From assembly GCF_030035675.1 (NCBI RefSeq), contig NC_084484.1, positions 186,560,934-186,624,933 on the forward strand: a stretch of 64,000 nucleotides of DNA. The letters run 5' to 3'. Within the stretch, counting starts at the first letter, position 1. Every line of letters starts with the position of its first letter. Below are positions 29,801 to 38,819 of the stretch, one piece after another. The translations under genes and the position numbers were made by a program. The stretch is from Rhineura floridana (taxonomy: Eukaryota > Chordata > Lepidosauria > Squamata > Rhineuridae). The notes beneath the pieces are model-generated. The model saw nothing but the letters and a program-made list of their open reading frames with translations, did no database searches and had not been told where the DNA came from.

Positions 29801-29925
29801 CCAGTGACAGGTGCAGCCAGCGACAGAATTTAGGCCATACCTTGCATGAAGCTGATTCCCCGGAAGGAGTAATCCAGAGGAGGAGCCTGTAAGGAGGCCG
29901 TACTGTAATTCCACCGGGTGCACAT
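23731..29925 (-). CDS. LRRC51: LRRC51, leucine-rich-repeat protein; four coding exons (span includes introns)
   Basis: The joined exons encode 193 aa, against about 192 in mammals, with all splice phases consistent. The N-terminal [15 protein letters not shown], the [12 protein letters not shown] region and the LRR core align along their length with mammalian LRRC51. The core includes [36 protein letters not shown] and [14 protein letters not shown]. The C-terminal cap is [20 protein letters not shown]. In primates the gene is joined to TOMT in the LRTOMT locus. Here the frame ends in its own stop after a basic tail ([10 protein letters not shown]) with a poly(A) signal close by, so it stands alone. 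Its molecular role is poorly known; an LRR protein of this kind is expected to bind a partner protein. It shares a CpG island with the opposite-strand gene. Confidence 0.96.
25088..25260 (-). repeat. tRNA-derived SINE (type A), antisense
   Basis: 'aagctgccttatgtggagtc', 'actggcagtgggtctccagg', 'aggagatgctggggattgca' and the inverted head 'cttctgcatgcaaggcag' lie in order, within the last LRRC51 intron. Confidence 0.85.
25335..25575 (+). mobile_element. L2-clade LINE 3' UTR, sense
   Basis: 'ctgcatctgtgttagaattg', repeated 'gatgtttttaaag' blocks, 'gccctgggctcctgctggga' and 'agggcgggatataaatcaaa' with the AT-rich tail. Only the 3' UTR is present. Confidence 0.85.
26624..26772 (-). CDS. LRRC51: LRRC51 coding exon 3 (residues 98-147)
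   Basis: The acceptor is ctctccccag on the minus strand and the donor is AG|GTAAAC. It encodes [20 protein letters not shown], then [20 protein letters not shown] and [10 protein letters not shown], two full LRR units with the LxxLxLHGN signature. Confidence 0.96.
26827..26882 (+). repeat. tRNA-derived SINE (type A), 5' half, split by an L2
   Basis: A clear tRNA-like head with an A box ('tagctgagtggcagagcatc') and 'tttgcatgcagaaggtc', stopping at the B box. The matching second half is at about 27,728-27,800. Confidence 0.8.
26885..27725 (-). mobile_element. L2-clade LINE ORF2 C-terminus and 3' UTR, antisense
   Basis: On the minus strand a long open stretch reads [60 protein letters not shown] and [16 protein letters not shown]. 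This is the best-preserved C-terminus of this L2 subfamily in the window. The 3' UTR and the 'aatttatatcccacac' end lie toward 26,890. It inserted into a SINE and is truncated at its 5' end. Confidence 0.9.
27728..27802 (+). repeat. tRNA-derived SINE (type A), 3' half
   Basis: 'agggttcaatttccaggt' (B box and body) and 'ccctccctgaagccagtcag' continue the head at 26,827 after removal of the L2. Confidence 0.6.
28037..28242 (-). CDS. LRRC51: LRRC51 coding exon 2 (residues 29-97)
   Basis: The acceptor is cctcaccag on the minus strand and the donor is CCG|GTACCG. It encodes [20 protein letters not shown], then [19 protein letters not shown], and [15 protein letters not shown], the first LRR. Confidence 0.96.
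28650..29285 (-). mobile_element. BovB/RTE LINE 3' end, antisense
   Basis: The minus strand encodes an RTE ORF2 C-terminus: [59 protein letters not shown] and [18 protein letters not shown]. The + strand begins with the inverted (CAA)n tail and 'tatgtgccttcaag'. It lies in LRRC51 intron 1 and is inactive. Confidence 0.92.
29841..29925 (-). CDS. LRRC51: LRRC51 coding exon 1 (residues 1-28 and part of 29)
   Basis: It encodes [20 protein letters not shown] and FRGISFMQ, ending G|GTATGG. The ATG is chosen because the distance to the conserved PPLDYSF block equals that in mammals within one residue. A pyrimidine-rich stretch and alternative AG acceptors lie just upstream (29,930-29,945). Confidence 0.88.
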
Positions 29926-30269
29926 CTTTCCTGCTGTGCTAGCAAGACACAAGCGCGCACACAGAAAAGTTAACACCAGTTATCAATGGGGCTGCACAAC
30001 TGCCACTGTCCTGCCCTCTTGGAACCTCTTAGCAATTTTCTGAGGAGCAAACTGAGATAAACTCCCCCCATCAGGAAAGGATGCAATGTCACAATTTTGG
30101 GGGGCTTATTATTTTAGAGAAAAGGCAAGTAAGAGGTGACATGGTCTGATCCAGCAGGGCTCTTCTGACGTTCTTAAGAGGGTATCCTGAGGGGCTTATT
30201 CCCAGCATGGTCATCTTTTGCTAAAAAGCAGGGAGAGCCTTGATGTCAAATGAAGGCAAGGGGGGAATG

Positions 30270-30430
30270 ATCCGATAGCTAAAGTTCTAGGCTTGAATCT
30301 TGAAGTCCTGGGTGCAAGTCCCTTCAGAGCTTGGGCAAGCCATTATCTCCTAGACTTGCCTTTCCATCTGTAAAATGGGAGCATCTGTAACCCCTCTGGC
30401 ACCGTTGGTAGCAGTGAGGACAAAAATGAC
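30270..30430 (+). repeat. SINE-like (type B/MIR-like) fragment
   Basis: 'aagttctaggcttgaatctt', 'cctgggtgcaagtccc', 'gcttgggcaagccattatct' and 'ccatctgtaaaatgggagc' have the spacing of a tRNA SINE of MIR type, strongly diverged. Confidence 0.5.
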
Positions 30431-30964
30431 CAAGTTTCTAAATGATGCTTCACCTGAGTGGCCAGAGACAGTCTCCTGCCCTCTTGGTTAGTGCTAAACC
30501 AGACGAAGTGGAAGCATTCTGAGGTGCAGTGCTCCCTTCCCTTTTCCAAGAGGCACCTTTCCCAAGGACATCCCAGTTGTGGTGCCATCACAGCCCTCCT
30601 GTGCAGGCGGGCCTGGCCCAGGAGCGTTGGGGCTTTGTTGGTGGTTAAGCTGCCCAGTTTTATCCAGTGGACGGCAGCAGCATTCTCTCTCCTTCGGTTC
30701 AAAGGGAGAGCGTGGCAAGGCTGGAGTTGGCTCAACGCACAGATTTCTCTGGATGCTGCCAGCTACTTGGCCACCATCACTGCTACCGAAGCAGACGAAG
30801 GTGTGGGTAGGTGGTACGAATGAGGCCTTTAGACACTCTTCTTCTCCCCTCCCCAGCCCCATGCAAATACTTTGGTGGTTTTTGGGCTGCGACTCCCAAC
30901 AGCCAGAGTTGCAATCCAAAACTTCTGCAAGGCACCAGTCTAGAGAAGGCCAGTGGTATACACT

Positions 30965-31150
30965 GACACGGATTCTGAATTGGCTCTCACTAACTAGGAA
31001 ATCAAACTTGGGGGTAATAGTCGAAAGCAATCTAAATTTTTAAAAAAGGGAAAATTCAGCGTTAGGAATGATTGGGTAAGGATTGGATACTGAAGCAGCC
31101 CATTAACCTAATGCAGTTACATAAATCTATGTGTTAAGGTCATTACCCAC
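30965..31150 (+). mobile_element. CR1/L3-clade fragment
   Basis: It encodes RKSNLGVIVESNLNF, resembling the CR1 'KDLGVIVDxxL' block, followed by degraded sequence. It is short and old. Confidence 0.45.
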
Positions 31151-31429
31151 CTGGGAAAGGACAGAGCTGAACTAGTCTGCAGGAGATACGAAAAGGAGAA
31201 AGAAAAAGTTATTAGCAGCAGGGGAGACAAATCGGGCGTCACAGTATACACCAGGAATGGGCTGCTGACTCTGGCTCCTCAAACCATCCAATGTGTCTGT
31301 ACCGCACCCTGTGTGGGCCCCAAACTGTCATCAAAGTGTGGGTTGAGAAGTCTGCCCGTCTGTTTCACTCTCATGAGAAAAACAAAACGGTCTTCAAGTT
31401 ACTTTCAAAACAAAACAGGAATTTGTTAG

Positions 31430-31602
31430 GTTAGGAACATACTGAATAAGACCATTGGTCCATCAGCTCAATATTGCCTGCATTGACTGGCAGCAGGGGT
31501 TGAGGTGAGGGACTTTCCCAGCCCTACCTGGAGATGCCACTGGGATTGAGCCTGGGACCTTCTGCACGCAAGGCAGCTGCTCTAACAAGGAGCTAGGCTC
31601 CT
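31430..31602 (-). repeat. tRNA-derived SINE (type A), antisense
   Basis: 'taagaccattggtccatcag', 'ctgcattgactggcagcagg', 'ccctacctggagatgccact' and inverted head 'gggaccttctgcacgcaagg', all in family order. Confidence 0.85.
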
Positions 31603-31639
31603 CTGCATTACGCTTCTCTCTCTCTCCAGAGTTTTGTAG

Positions 31640-32250
31640 GAAATGTGCCTTCAAGTCGATTACGACTTATGGCGACCCTGTGAATCAGCGACCTCCAAGA
31701 GCATCTGTCGTGAACCACCCTGTTCAGATCTTGTAAGTTCAGGTCTGTGGCTTCCTTTATGGAATCAATCCATCTCTTGCTTGGCCTTCCTCTTTTTCTA
31801 TTCCCTTCTGTTTTTCCCAGCATTACTGTCTTCTCTAGCAAATCATGTCTTCTCATGCTGTGTCCAAAGTATGATAACCTCAGGTTCATCATTTTAGCTT
31901 CTAGTGATAGTTCTGGATTAATTTGTTCTAACACCCAATTATTTGTCTTTTTTGCAGTCCATGGTATCCACAAAGCTCTCCTCCAGCACCACATTTCAAA
32001 TGAGTTGATTTTCCTCTTATCCACCTTTTTCACTGTCCAACTTTCACATCCATACATAGAGATCGGAAATACCATGGTCTGAATGATCCTGACTTTAGTT
32101 TTCAGTGATACATCTTTGCATTTGAGGACCTTTTCTAGTTCTCTCACAGCTGCCCTCCCCAGTCCTAGCCTTCTTCTGATTTCTTGACTATTGTCTCCAT
32201 TTTGGTTAATGACTGTGCCAAGGTATTGATAATCCTCATTGTCAACTTTT
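31640..32250 (-). mobile_element. BovB/RTE LINE 3' end, antisense
   Basis: This is the longest BovB reading frame here. The minus strand reads [79 protein letters not shown] and [20 protein letters not shown]. It corresponds to the ORF2 C-terminal zone and 3' end of BovB. It is truncated at the 5' side and abuts another BovB end. Confidence 0.93.
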
Positions 32251-32251
32251 T

Positions 32252-32450
32252 TTTGTTATGTGTTTCCAAGTCGACTACAAGTTATGGCGACCCTATGAAT
32301 CAGCGACCTCCAAGAGCATCTGTCATGAACCACCCTGTTCAGATCTTGGAAGTTCAGGTCTGTGGCTTCATTTATGGAATCAATCCATCTCTTGTTTGGC
32401 CTTCCTCTTTTTCTACTCCTTTCTGTTTCTGTTTTCTACTCCCTTCTGCC
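32252..32450 (-). mobile_element. Second BovB/RTE 3' end abutting the first, antisense
   Basis: A T-run then 'gttatgtgtttccaagtcga', 'tatgaatcagcgacctccaa' and 'atcaatccatctcttgtttg' restart the same element directly at the truncated edge of the previous copy. Confidence 0.85.
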
Positions 32451-32784
32451 CCAGGTATGCCTCGGCATATAAGCTCCATTAACCGTGGAGGCTTTCCTGA
32501 AACCGCTGTTAGGAAGCCTGCCTGTTTATGCTTCTAGAGTTCAGGCCGCTGCCTGAAGAAGAGAGCGGTCCTCAACCAGTTGGCCACCCCTGCTTGACAG
32601 CGTTGGGAATCGAGGGAGAAATGACAGTATGGCATGTAATAAAAAGAAAAGCTTCTCAGACCTGTTATCAAGAGACCCAACCCTGGAAAAACCTATTAAA
32701 AATCAGGCAGCAGGCTTAAAAACAAACTTAAGTATTTCCTTTGATAATGTATAACTAATATAATATTACTATCAAACAGCCCTC

Positions 32785-33335
32785 CCATCGTGCCCTCCAG
32801 ATGTTTTGGACTATAATTATTTATTATTATTAATTGCACTTATATCCCACCCTTCCTCCTAGAAGGCGCCCTGGGTGGCAAACAAAAAAACCCTAAAAGC
32901 ACTTTGAAACATCTTCAAAACAAATGACTTTAAAACATATTAAAATAAAACATCTTTAAGAACAAAAGCTTTAAAAACATCTTAAAAAGCAATTCCAACA
33001 CAGATGCAGACTGGAATACGGTCTCTCCTTAAAAGGCTTGTTGAAAGAGGAAGGTTTTCAGCAGGTGCTGAAAAGATAATAGAGATGGCACCTGTCTAAT
33101 ATTGAAGGAGAGGGAATTCCACAGGGTGGGTGCCACTACTCTAAAGGTCTGTTTCCAATGTTGTACAGAATGAGCCTCCTGATAAGATGGTATCTGCAGG
33201 AGGCTCTCACCTGCAGAGCGTAGTGATCGACTGGGTACATAAAGGGTAAGACGGTCTTTCAGGTACTCTGATCCCAAGCTGCAGCTCCCATAAGCCCCAC
33301 CCAGACAATGCCTCTGTCTAGGAGGCATCTGTTAG
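32785..33335. mobile_element. hAT-like MITE interrupted by an antisense L2
   Basis: The left arm 'gccctccagatgttttggac' breaks at 'tataattatttattatt'. An L2 3' region follows (32,815-33,275; minus-strand peptides [33 protein letters not shown]). MITE-like sequence resumes near 33,280 ('agctgcagctcccataagcc'). Confidence 0.7.
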
Positions 33336-33374
33336 ACAAAGCTGACATAGCTAAGACGTTGTGAAGGCCTTTGT

Positions 33375-33562
33375 CGTCATTGGAGAAGTGGCTGAGCACC
33401 TGCCTTGCATGCGCAAGATCCCAGGTTCGATCCCTGAAGGCATCTCCAAGTAGGACTGGAAGAGATCCCTGCCTGAAACCCTGGAAAGCTGCTGCCAGTC
33501 AGTGTAGGCAATACTGAGCTACATGGACAAACTAGTCTGACTCAGTATAAGGCAGATTCCGG
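33375..33562 (+). repeat. tRNA-derived SINE (type A), nearly complete, sense
   Basis: This is the best reference copy. A-box region 'agtggctgagcacctgcc', 'ttgcatgcgcaagatccc' and a B box GGTTCGATCCC (33,424-33,434). Body 'gcatctccaagtaggactgg', 'tgcctgaaaccctggaaagc', 'tgctgccagtcagtgtaggc' and 3' end 'gactcagtataaggcag'. Confidence 0.88.
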
Positions 33563-33599
33563 TGGGTTTTTAAAGCCATCAGTACTTACATAGAGCTTT

Positions 33600-33935
33600 G
33601 CACATACCATGGACTGCGAAAGAGACAAATAATTGGGTGTTAGATCAAACTAAATCAGAACTGTCACTAGAAACTAAAATGATGAAACTGAGGTTATCAT
33701 ACTTTGGACACATAATGAGAAGACATGATTCACTAGAAAAGGCAATAATGCTGGGAAAAACAGCAGGGAGTAGAAAAAGAGGAAGGCCAAACAAGAGATG
33801 GATTGATTCCATAAAGGAAGCCACAGACCTGAACTTACAGGATCTGAACAGGGCAGTTTATAACTGATGCTATTGGAGGTCGCAGATTCACAGGGTCACC
33901 ATAAGTCAAAATCGACTTGAAGGCACATAACAACA
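33600..33935 (+). mobile_element. BovB/RTE LINE 3' end, sense
   Basis: The + frame reads [60 protein letters not shown] and DLNRAVYN. The 3' end is 'cagggtcaccataagtcaaa', 'gaaggcacataacaacaaca'. Confidence 0.92.
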
Positions 33936-34210
33936 ACAGCAACAACTTACATAGATGGGCCTGTTGCTGGCTAGTAGCCAGAAGTACTGAACTCCCATGT
34001 TCAGAATCTGGATAAATCTGATCATTATTGGGGACAGATATCCCACTAGTTGCTGTTTGTGAGTCTCTCTACAGTATTGGGATCGACCGCTATCAGGAGG
34101 GAGGATGCTAAACGAGGTGGCCCTTTGGCCCACGGAGACATTTCTAAACATAGCAAGAGAGAGCCACAAAGAAGGATGGGCCTCACCCAGCAACCATTAT
34201 CACGAGAACC

Positions 34211-34815
34211 TGTGACCCAGAGTTTATTTTATTTTATTTTTATTTATTTATTTATTATTTGTTTTACTGTAAACCGCCCAGAGAGCTTCAGCTATGCGGT
34301 GGTATATAAATACAATAAATAAATAAATTTATATCCCGCCCTTCCTCCCAGCAGGAGCCCAGGGCAGCAAACAGAAGCGCTAAAAACACTTTAAAACATC
34401 ATAAAAACAGACCTTAAAATACATTAAAACAAAACATTAAAAACATTTTTTTAAAAAAGCTTTAAAAACATATTTAAAAAGGGTTAAAAACATTATTAAA
34501 AAAACATGTTAACAAGCAATTCTAACGCAGATGCAGACTGGGATAAGTTTCAACTTAAAACGCTTGTTGAAAGAGGAAAGTCTTCAAAAGGCGCCAAAAA
34601 GATAGCAGATGGTGCCTAATATTCAAAAGGAGGGAATTCCACAGAGTAGGTGCCACCACACTAAAGGTCCATTTCCTCTGTTGTGCAGAACGGACCTCCT
34701 GATGAGATGGTATCTGCAGGAGGCTCTCACATGCACAGCACAGTGATTGACTGGGTGTATAAGGGGTAAGACGGTCTTTCAGGTATCCTGGTCCTGAGCT
34801 GTATAGAGTTCTGTA
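34211..34815 (-). mobile_element. L2-clade LINE 3' region (antisense) behind a sense LINE end
   Basis: 34,211-34,318 is a sense LINE tail ('taaaccgcccagagagcttc', 'gtggtatataaatacaataa'). It is immediately followed by an antisense L2 ('atatcccgcccttcctccca'), which runs through its 3' UTR to the inverted 'gatggtatctgcaggaggct' coding region and 'tcaggtatcctggtcctgag'. Confidence 0.85.
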
Positions 34816-34919
34816 GGACCTGCTCCCACTTCTGACTGAATTGCCCAGGGTAAGGTAATAATCTACCTGGCTCCCAGTTCGGGATGCTCAGTTTCAGGAT
34901 ATCTAATCCCTTCAGCAGA

Positions 34920-34992
34920 AGAGCCTGGCTGCTGGGTCAGACCAAAAGCCCACCTAGTCCAGCATCCAGTTCCCACAGTGGCCAACCAGGCA
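34920..34992 (-). repeat. CR1/L3 3' terminus fragment, antisense
   Basis: 'gctgctgggtcagaccaaaa', 'gcccacctagtccagcatcc' and 'acagtggccaaccaggcag' match the start of the element at 5,087. Confidence 0.7.
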
Positions 34993-35099
34993 GACGCTTT
35001 CAGTCCAGAAACTGGCATGAGACAAGGAGGCAGCAGGGTCACTCTCTGGCACAGGGGAGTCCTGGGAGAAGAGCAGTCTGCCCTTCCCAGGGGCTACAG

Positions 35100-35264
35100 C
35101 AGCCTTTGCCAGCCAGGTGCCCTCCAAATGTTGCTGGATTCCAGCTCCAATCAACCCCCCTTGCCACCAGGATATGTACGATGCTGGAGCTGATGGGAGC
35201 ATGCCTGTGCTGGCTGGGGCTGAGATCTAACAACATCTGGAGGATACCAGGCTGGCGAAGGCTG
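35100..35264. mobile_element. hAT-like MITE with 8-bp target-site duplication
   Basis: The termini are CAGCCTTTGCCAGCC and GGCTGGCGAAGGCTG, which are inverted repeats. The flanking octamers GGCTACAG and GGCCATAG differ by two transitions. The interior has 'ccctccaaatgttgctgga' and 'acaacatctggaggatacc'. Confidence 0.8.
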
Positions 35265-36019
35265 GGCCATAGCCTCAAACTAAGAGCAGAAGAGGCAGCT
35301 TTATGGCAATGTCAGTGGGGGCGGTGAAATCCGCTCCAGGTTTTTGTCCAAACTTTCAAGGAGCTGTCCAAGGTGCTGAAGCAAAACTGGAGCAGATTCT
35401 GCCACTGCACTGACATGGAGTCACCAGCCACCACTGGCTTTCATGCTTGCCAAAGCTGACGCTCAGCACAGTGGTCAGCAAATTAGTGGCCAGCCTGGGG
35501 GCCGAGTGGGCTACTCCCTGAAATCTCCGCTTGCCTTGATTTGGGCACCCTCAGGCTGCCTCCTTTCCTCTCCCTCCACAAACAGTCTCCTTTCTTTGAT
35601 TTCAGCCTTATCTCCAAAACCCAAGGGGGCCCTTCTTTCACCAGCGCTTGCGTGCAGGCAAGCCAGCACTCGCATCTGGCAAAACTGTTTCCCACTCCCA
35701 AAGTCCCACAATCTTCCCACGAGGGGCAGGAGGAGGGTGCAAGACCCACGTCGCCAAGGGCAAAGGCTGCTGGCAAAGCCACCCCTAAGACATTTGGTAT
35801 GCAAAAGGGGCGGTGGACTGAGACAGGACTCCCTGCCCAGATGGACTGCCAATCTCTACTTAGCAGCCAAGGCAGGTTGGGCAATGAGCCAGAGGTTCAG
35901 CTGAGAATGCCAATGCAATGATAGCGCTACACCACGGTACTAGTGTGCCAAGCCTGTATGAATACATGAGGAGAAAATGCAGGACTTCTAGAGAGGTACT
36001 ACGCTAATGAAGGAATAGT

Positions 36020-36222
36020 GAATCTGCCTTACACCCATGGATCCATCTAGCTCAATACTGTCCACACTGACTGGCAGAGGCCCTTCAGGGATGATCCTCT
36101 CCAGCCCTCCCTGGAGATGCGGCTGTGGACTGATTGATTGATATATACACATAGCTGAAGCTCTCTGGTGGGACCTTCTGCATGCAGAGTGGAGGCTCAG
36201 CCGCCGAGACACAGACCTCCTC
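36020..36222 (-). repeat. tRNA-derived SINE (type A), antisense, with a small LINE-end insert
   Basis: 'gaatctgccttacacccatg', 'ccatctagctcaatactgtc' and 'actgactggcagaggccc' are followed by a 45-bp insert ('tgattgattgatatata', 'tagctgaagctctctgg'). The insert matches the inverted LINE end at 34,211. The SINE head then resumes ('gggaccttctgcatgcag'). Confidence 0.75.
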
Positions 36223-36579
36223 CTTAATTTAGTAGTAAAGGTATATCCCGCCCTTCCCCCTAGGAGCAGCCCATGTGTAGAATTAATGTGTAGAAGGAGC
36301 GTCATGACTGCAGCAGGAACCAATCCCCTCCGCCCCTGCTTATTCTAGAACAGAGTCCTCCTGGTTCAGAATCTTTGAAATGGCTTGTAGCAAAGCCCCC
36401 CTTGGTAGCTGCCCCACAACTCTCTCTCAAGCTGGGTCAGTGCAGGCCAGGGCAATTTTGGATCCGCAGCAATGCCGAATCCCACCGCCCCCATCCCCCT
36501 TCATGTGTTGCTTCTAGAATCTTTGAAACAGGCTGTAGTCCAAGCATCTGGGTAGCAGATGAAGAACGGTGGGGTACAT

Positions 36580-36785
36580 CTTATCATAGGCACATAGGAA
36601 GTTGGCTTTATATTAAGTCAGACCAACGGTCCGTCTGGCTTAATACTGCCCACACTGACTGGCAGCAAGTTCCCAGGGGGTCAGGCAGGGGGCGTTCCCA
36701 GCCCTACCTGGAGATGCCACTGGGGACTGAACCAAGGGCCTTCTGCACAGAAAAGCAGGTGCTCTGCCACTGAGCTCCCCTCCCC
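36580..36785 (-). repeat. tRNA-derived SINE (type A), antisense
   Basis: 'taagtcagaccaacggtccg', 'cacactgactggcagcaagt', 'cagccctacctggagatgcc' and 'gtgctctgccactgagctcc', nearly full length. Confidence 0.88.
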
Positions 36786-37034
36786 CATCAAATTGCTCTG
36801 AGTGTCAGCCTGAGCAAATCTAGAAAATGCTGCAGGGAGGGTGGCCCGATCCAAAGATGGAGGGCTGGGGCTGATGGGAGTTGCAGTCCGAAGCATCTGA
36901 AGAGCACCAGGTCAGAGGAGGCTACTTTAACAGATGGGTTGTAGAGGGGGCCTGCTGGATTTTCTCCTTGTACCCCATTCTTAAAGGTACAGGAGCCCTT
37001 GTATCCCACTACACTTCCCGTAAGGCAAAGCTGG

Positions 37035-37372
37035 GGACCCTGTGGCCCTCCATACGCTGTTTATTTATTATTTGATTTATATTCCACCCAGCAGGAGCCC
37101 AGGGTGCCAAACAAAAGCACTAAAACCACTTTAAAACATCGTAAAAGCAGACCTTAAAATACATTAAAACAAAACAACTTTTAAACATTTTTTTAAAAAG
37201 CTTTGAAGATGTCTTTTTAAAAGAAAGGTTAAAAAACATGTTTTTTTAAAAAAAAGGTTTAAAAACATATTAAAAAGGAATTGGCCTACAATGCCCCATC
37301 ATCCCTGACTCCTGGCAATTTGGTGGGGGTTAGCAGTCCAACAACATCTGGAGGGCCATGGGCTACGGGCCA
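37035..37372. mobile_element. hAT-like MITE split by an L2 3' end
   Basis: The left MITE arm 'ccctgtggccctccatacg' is cut at about 37,060 by an antisense L2 3' UTR ('tatattccacccagcaggag', '37,060-37,285'). The MITE resumes at 37,286 with 'cctacaatgccccatcatcc' and ends with 'caacatctggagggccatgg'. The L2 therefore inserted later. Confidence 0.8.
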
Positions 37373-37566
37373 TACCCCACCGCCTCCTGCTCTGTTGCAG
37401 CTTGCCTAGGTTGCTTTTCAACAACTGGCATTAAAGCTGGTATTATGGGATCACTTCAATATATAACACAGTATTTTTCAGATGATTATAATTGTTAATT
37501 CCTTGTTGTTGCCATCAAAGAAATATGGTTTGAAAATTGCAGGTAGTAATTTAAGCCTCTGCCTAA

Positions 37567-37932
37567 TTAATGACATTTATGACGCCCATGCCTACCAATG
37601 AAAGTTTTCCCCCTAGACAGATGATGAAACGCCTGGGCTTCACTCATGTCATGCATATTACTAAGCTCAGTAATGGCTTGTTTGCTTTTTTCACGTGGTC
37701 TCTGGGAGCAAAGTTGTCGTCTGTTCTTAGCCTTGAACCGGGCAGAGGGATCTTCGTCTTCATCATCATCATTATAGCAAAAAAGTGTGCAAAAGACAAA
37801 ACATAAAAATGAAATATGCACCAGTGCTGGGGGGGGGGGCTGAGGTCGCTGCTGGTGCAAGTGGTGCGTTGGCTTGTCCGCTCGCGCTTCAACTTCGGCA
37901 GGCAAAATATTTGCCTCATCCGTCAGTTGCAC
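37567..37932 (-). other. Uncharacterised open frame upstream of the CpG island
   Basis: A 121-codon minus-strand frame begins MQLTDEANILPAEVEARADK and includes a short acidic run (NDDDEDED) encoded by a CAT/ATC-rich patch. I do not recognise it. It lacks clear splice signals and may be chance. It lies inside the inferred LRRC51 5' intron. Confidence 0.2.
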
Positions 37933-38468
37933 AATGGTGCTGCCTAGTTAAAACAGGACCCCCCCCTTTCTTTTTTTTTAGCAACAACACAGCAATAAAG
38001 CAATCCCAGAACTGGCGGCACCATATCTTATCCGCCCCCCTCCCTAGGCGCTCAGGGGCGCGCTCTACCAAGGCTTTGCAGGGCCCGCGCAGTGCTGGCA
38101 CCTTTGTACGTTTGTACGTCGCAACTTTGGCCAACAACTTCTCACCGACCGAGAGATTTCCACGCTTGTTGTAACGGAGCGCAGCCAAGGCTCGTGCAGT
38201 TTCCCACTCCACCGGCGGCTGGTTCAGGTTGCACGGATTTTTCACTGCGCACTGTTGCGTGTAACACCGGCATAATACTCACGCTCCCCTGTGCACGCTC
38301 CCTTTTCGCACTCTCGAGCAGCGACGCGGCTGCACGGATCCTTCTTGATCCTGGCCGTTTTGACGCCCACCCACCCGGGCTGACGCCTTGCACTGATTTA
38401 TTCCCCCCTCTTCTCCCCCTCCATCCTTAACGCAAGACGCAGGTACACACCTTTGCACGCTCACTCAC

Positions 38469-38620
38469 CATCGCCGCCGCTTCGCCCCTCGCGCTCTCTC
38501 TCTCTCCCCGCTTCGCACATTGGAACGGGGGGGGGGGAAAGGCGGGGCGGTTGCCACGGCAACAGAAACACACTGCCGGAGCCTCCCCTGCCCAACCTGG
38601 AGGCGCCGCGGAGGCTGCCG
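38469..38620 (-). other. LRRC51: Inferred LRRC51 non-coding first exon
   Basis: The donor GATG|GTGAGT fixes the 3' edge. The 5' edge is unknown; I give an arbitrary limit before the ZNF143-like sites. The last codon-like triplet of the exon is ATG, out of frame with the LRRC51 start under each acceptor I considered. Confidence 0.4.
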
Positions 38621-38819
38621 GGAAGAGTAGTCTTCTGCTCCGGCGGGGGCCGCCGGGAAATGTAGTTCTTTGCTGCTGGAATCGAAGCGCTCGACGTCGC
38701 CGCTTTTGCCAGGGTGTGGGCTCTCTCTCTCATTCTCCTCGTCATTAACCCCCCCGGTGCTGGCGCGCGCGAGGGCCGCGAGACGACGGCAGCCAATCGG
38801 GAGGGGGCGCCGTTTGAAT

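Larger units (their letters stand above)
29926..38468 (-). other. LRRC51 5' intron (inferred)
   Basis: If the minus-strand donor at 38,468 (ATG|GTGAGT) joins the acceptor region just upstream of the coding start, this is an 8.5 kb intron in the 5' UTR. Its length is largely BovB, L2 and SINE copies, listed separately. Other untranslated exons cannot be excluded. Confidence 0.5.

Noticed and set aside
33375-33562. tRNA gene suggested by A- and B-box sequences
   Set aside because: No cloverleaf with a paired acceptor stem. The sequence continues into a shared SINE body found in about ten copies.
37567-37932. 121-codon minus-strand frame as a new gene
   Set aside because: No recognisable domain. 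The acidic run comes from a trinucleotide-like patch, and there is no promoter or splice context specific to it.
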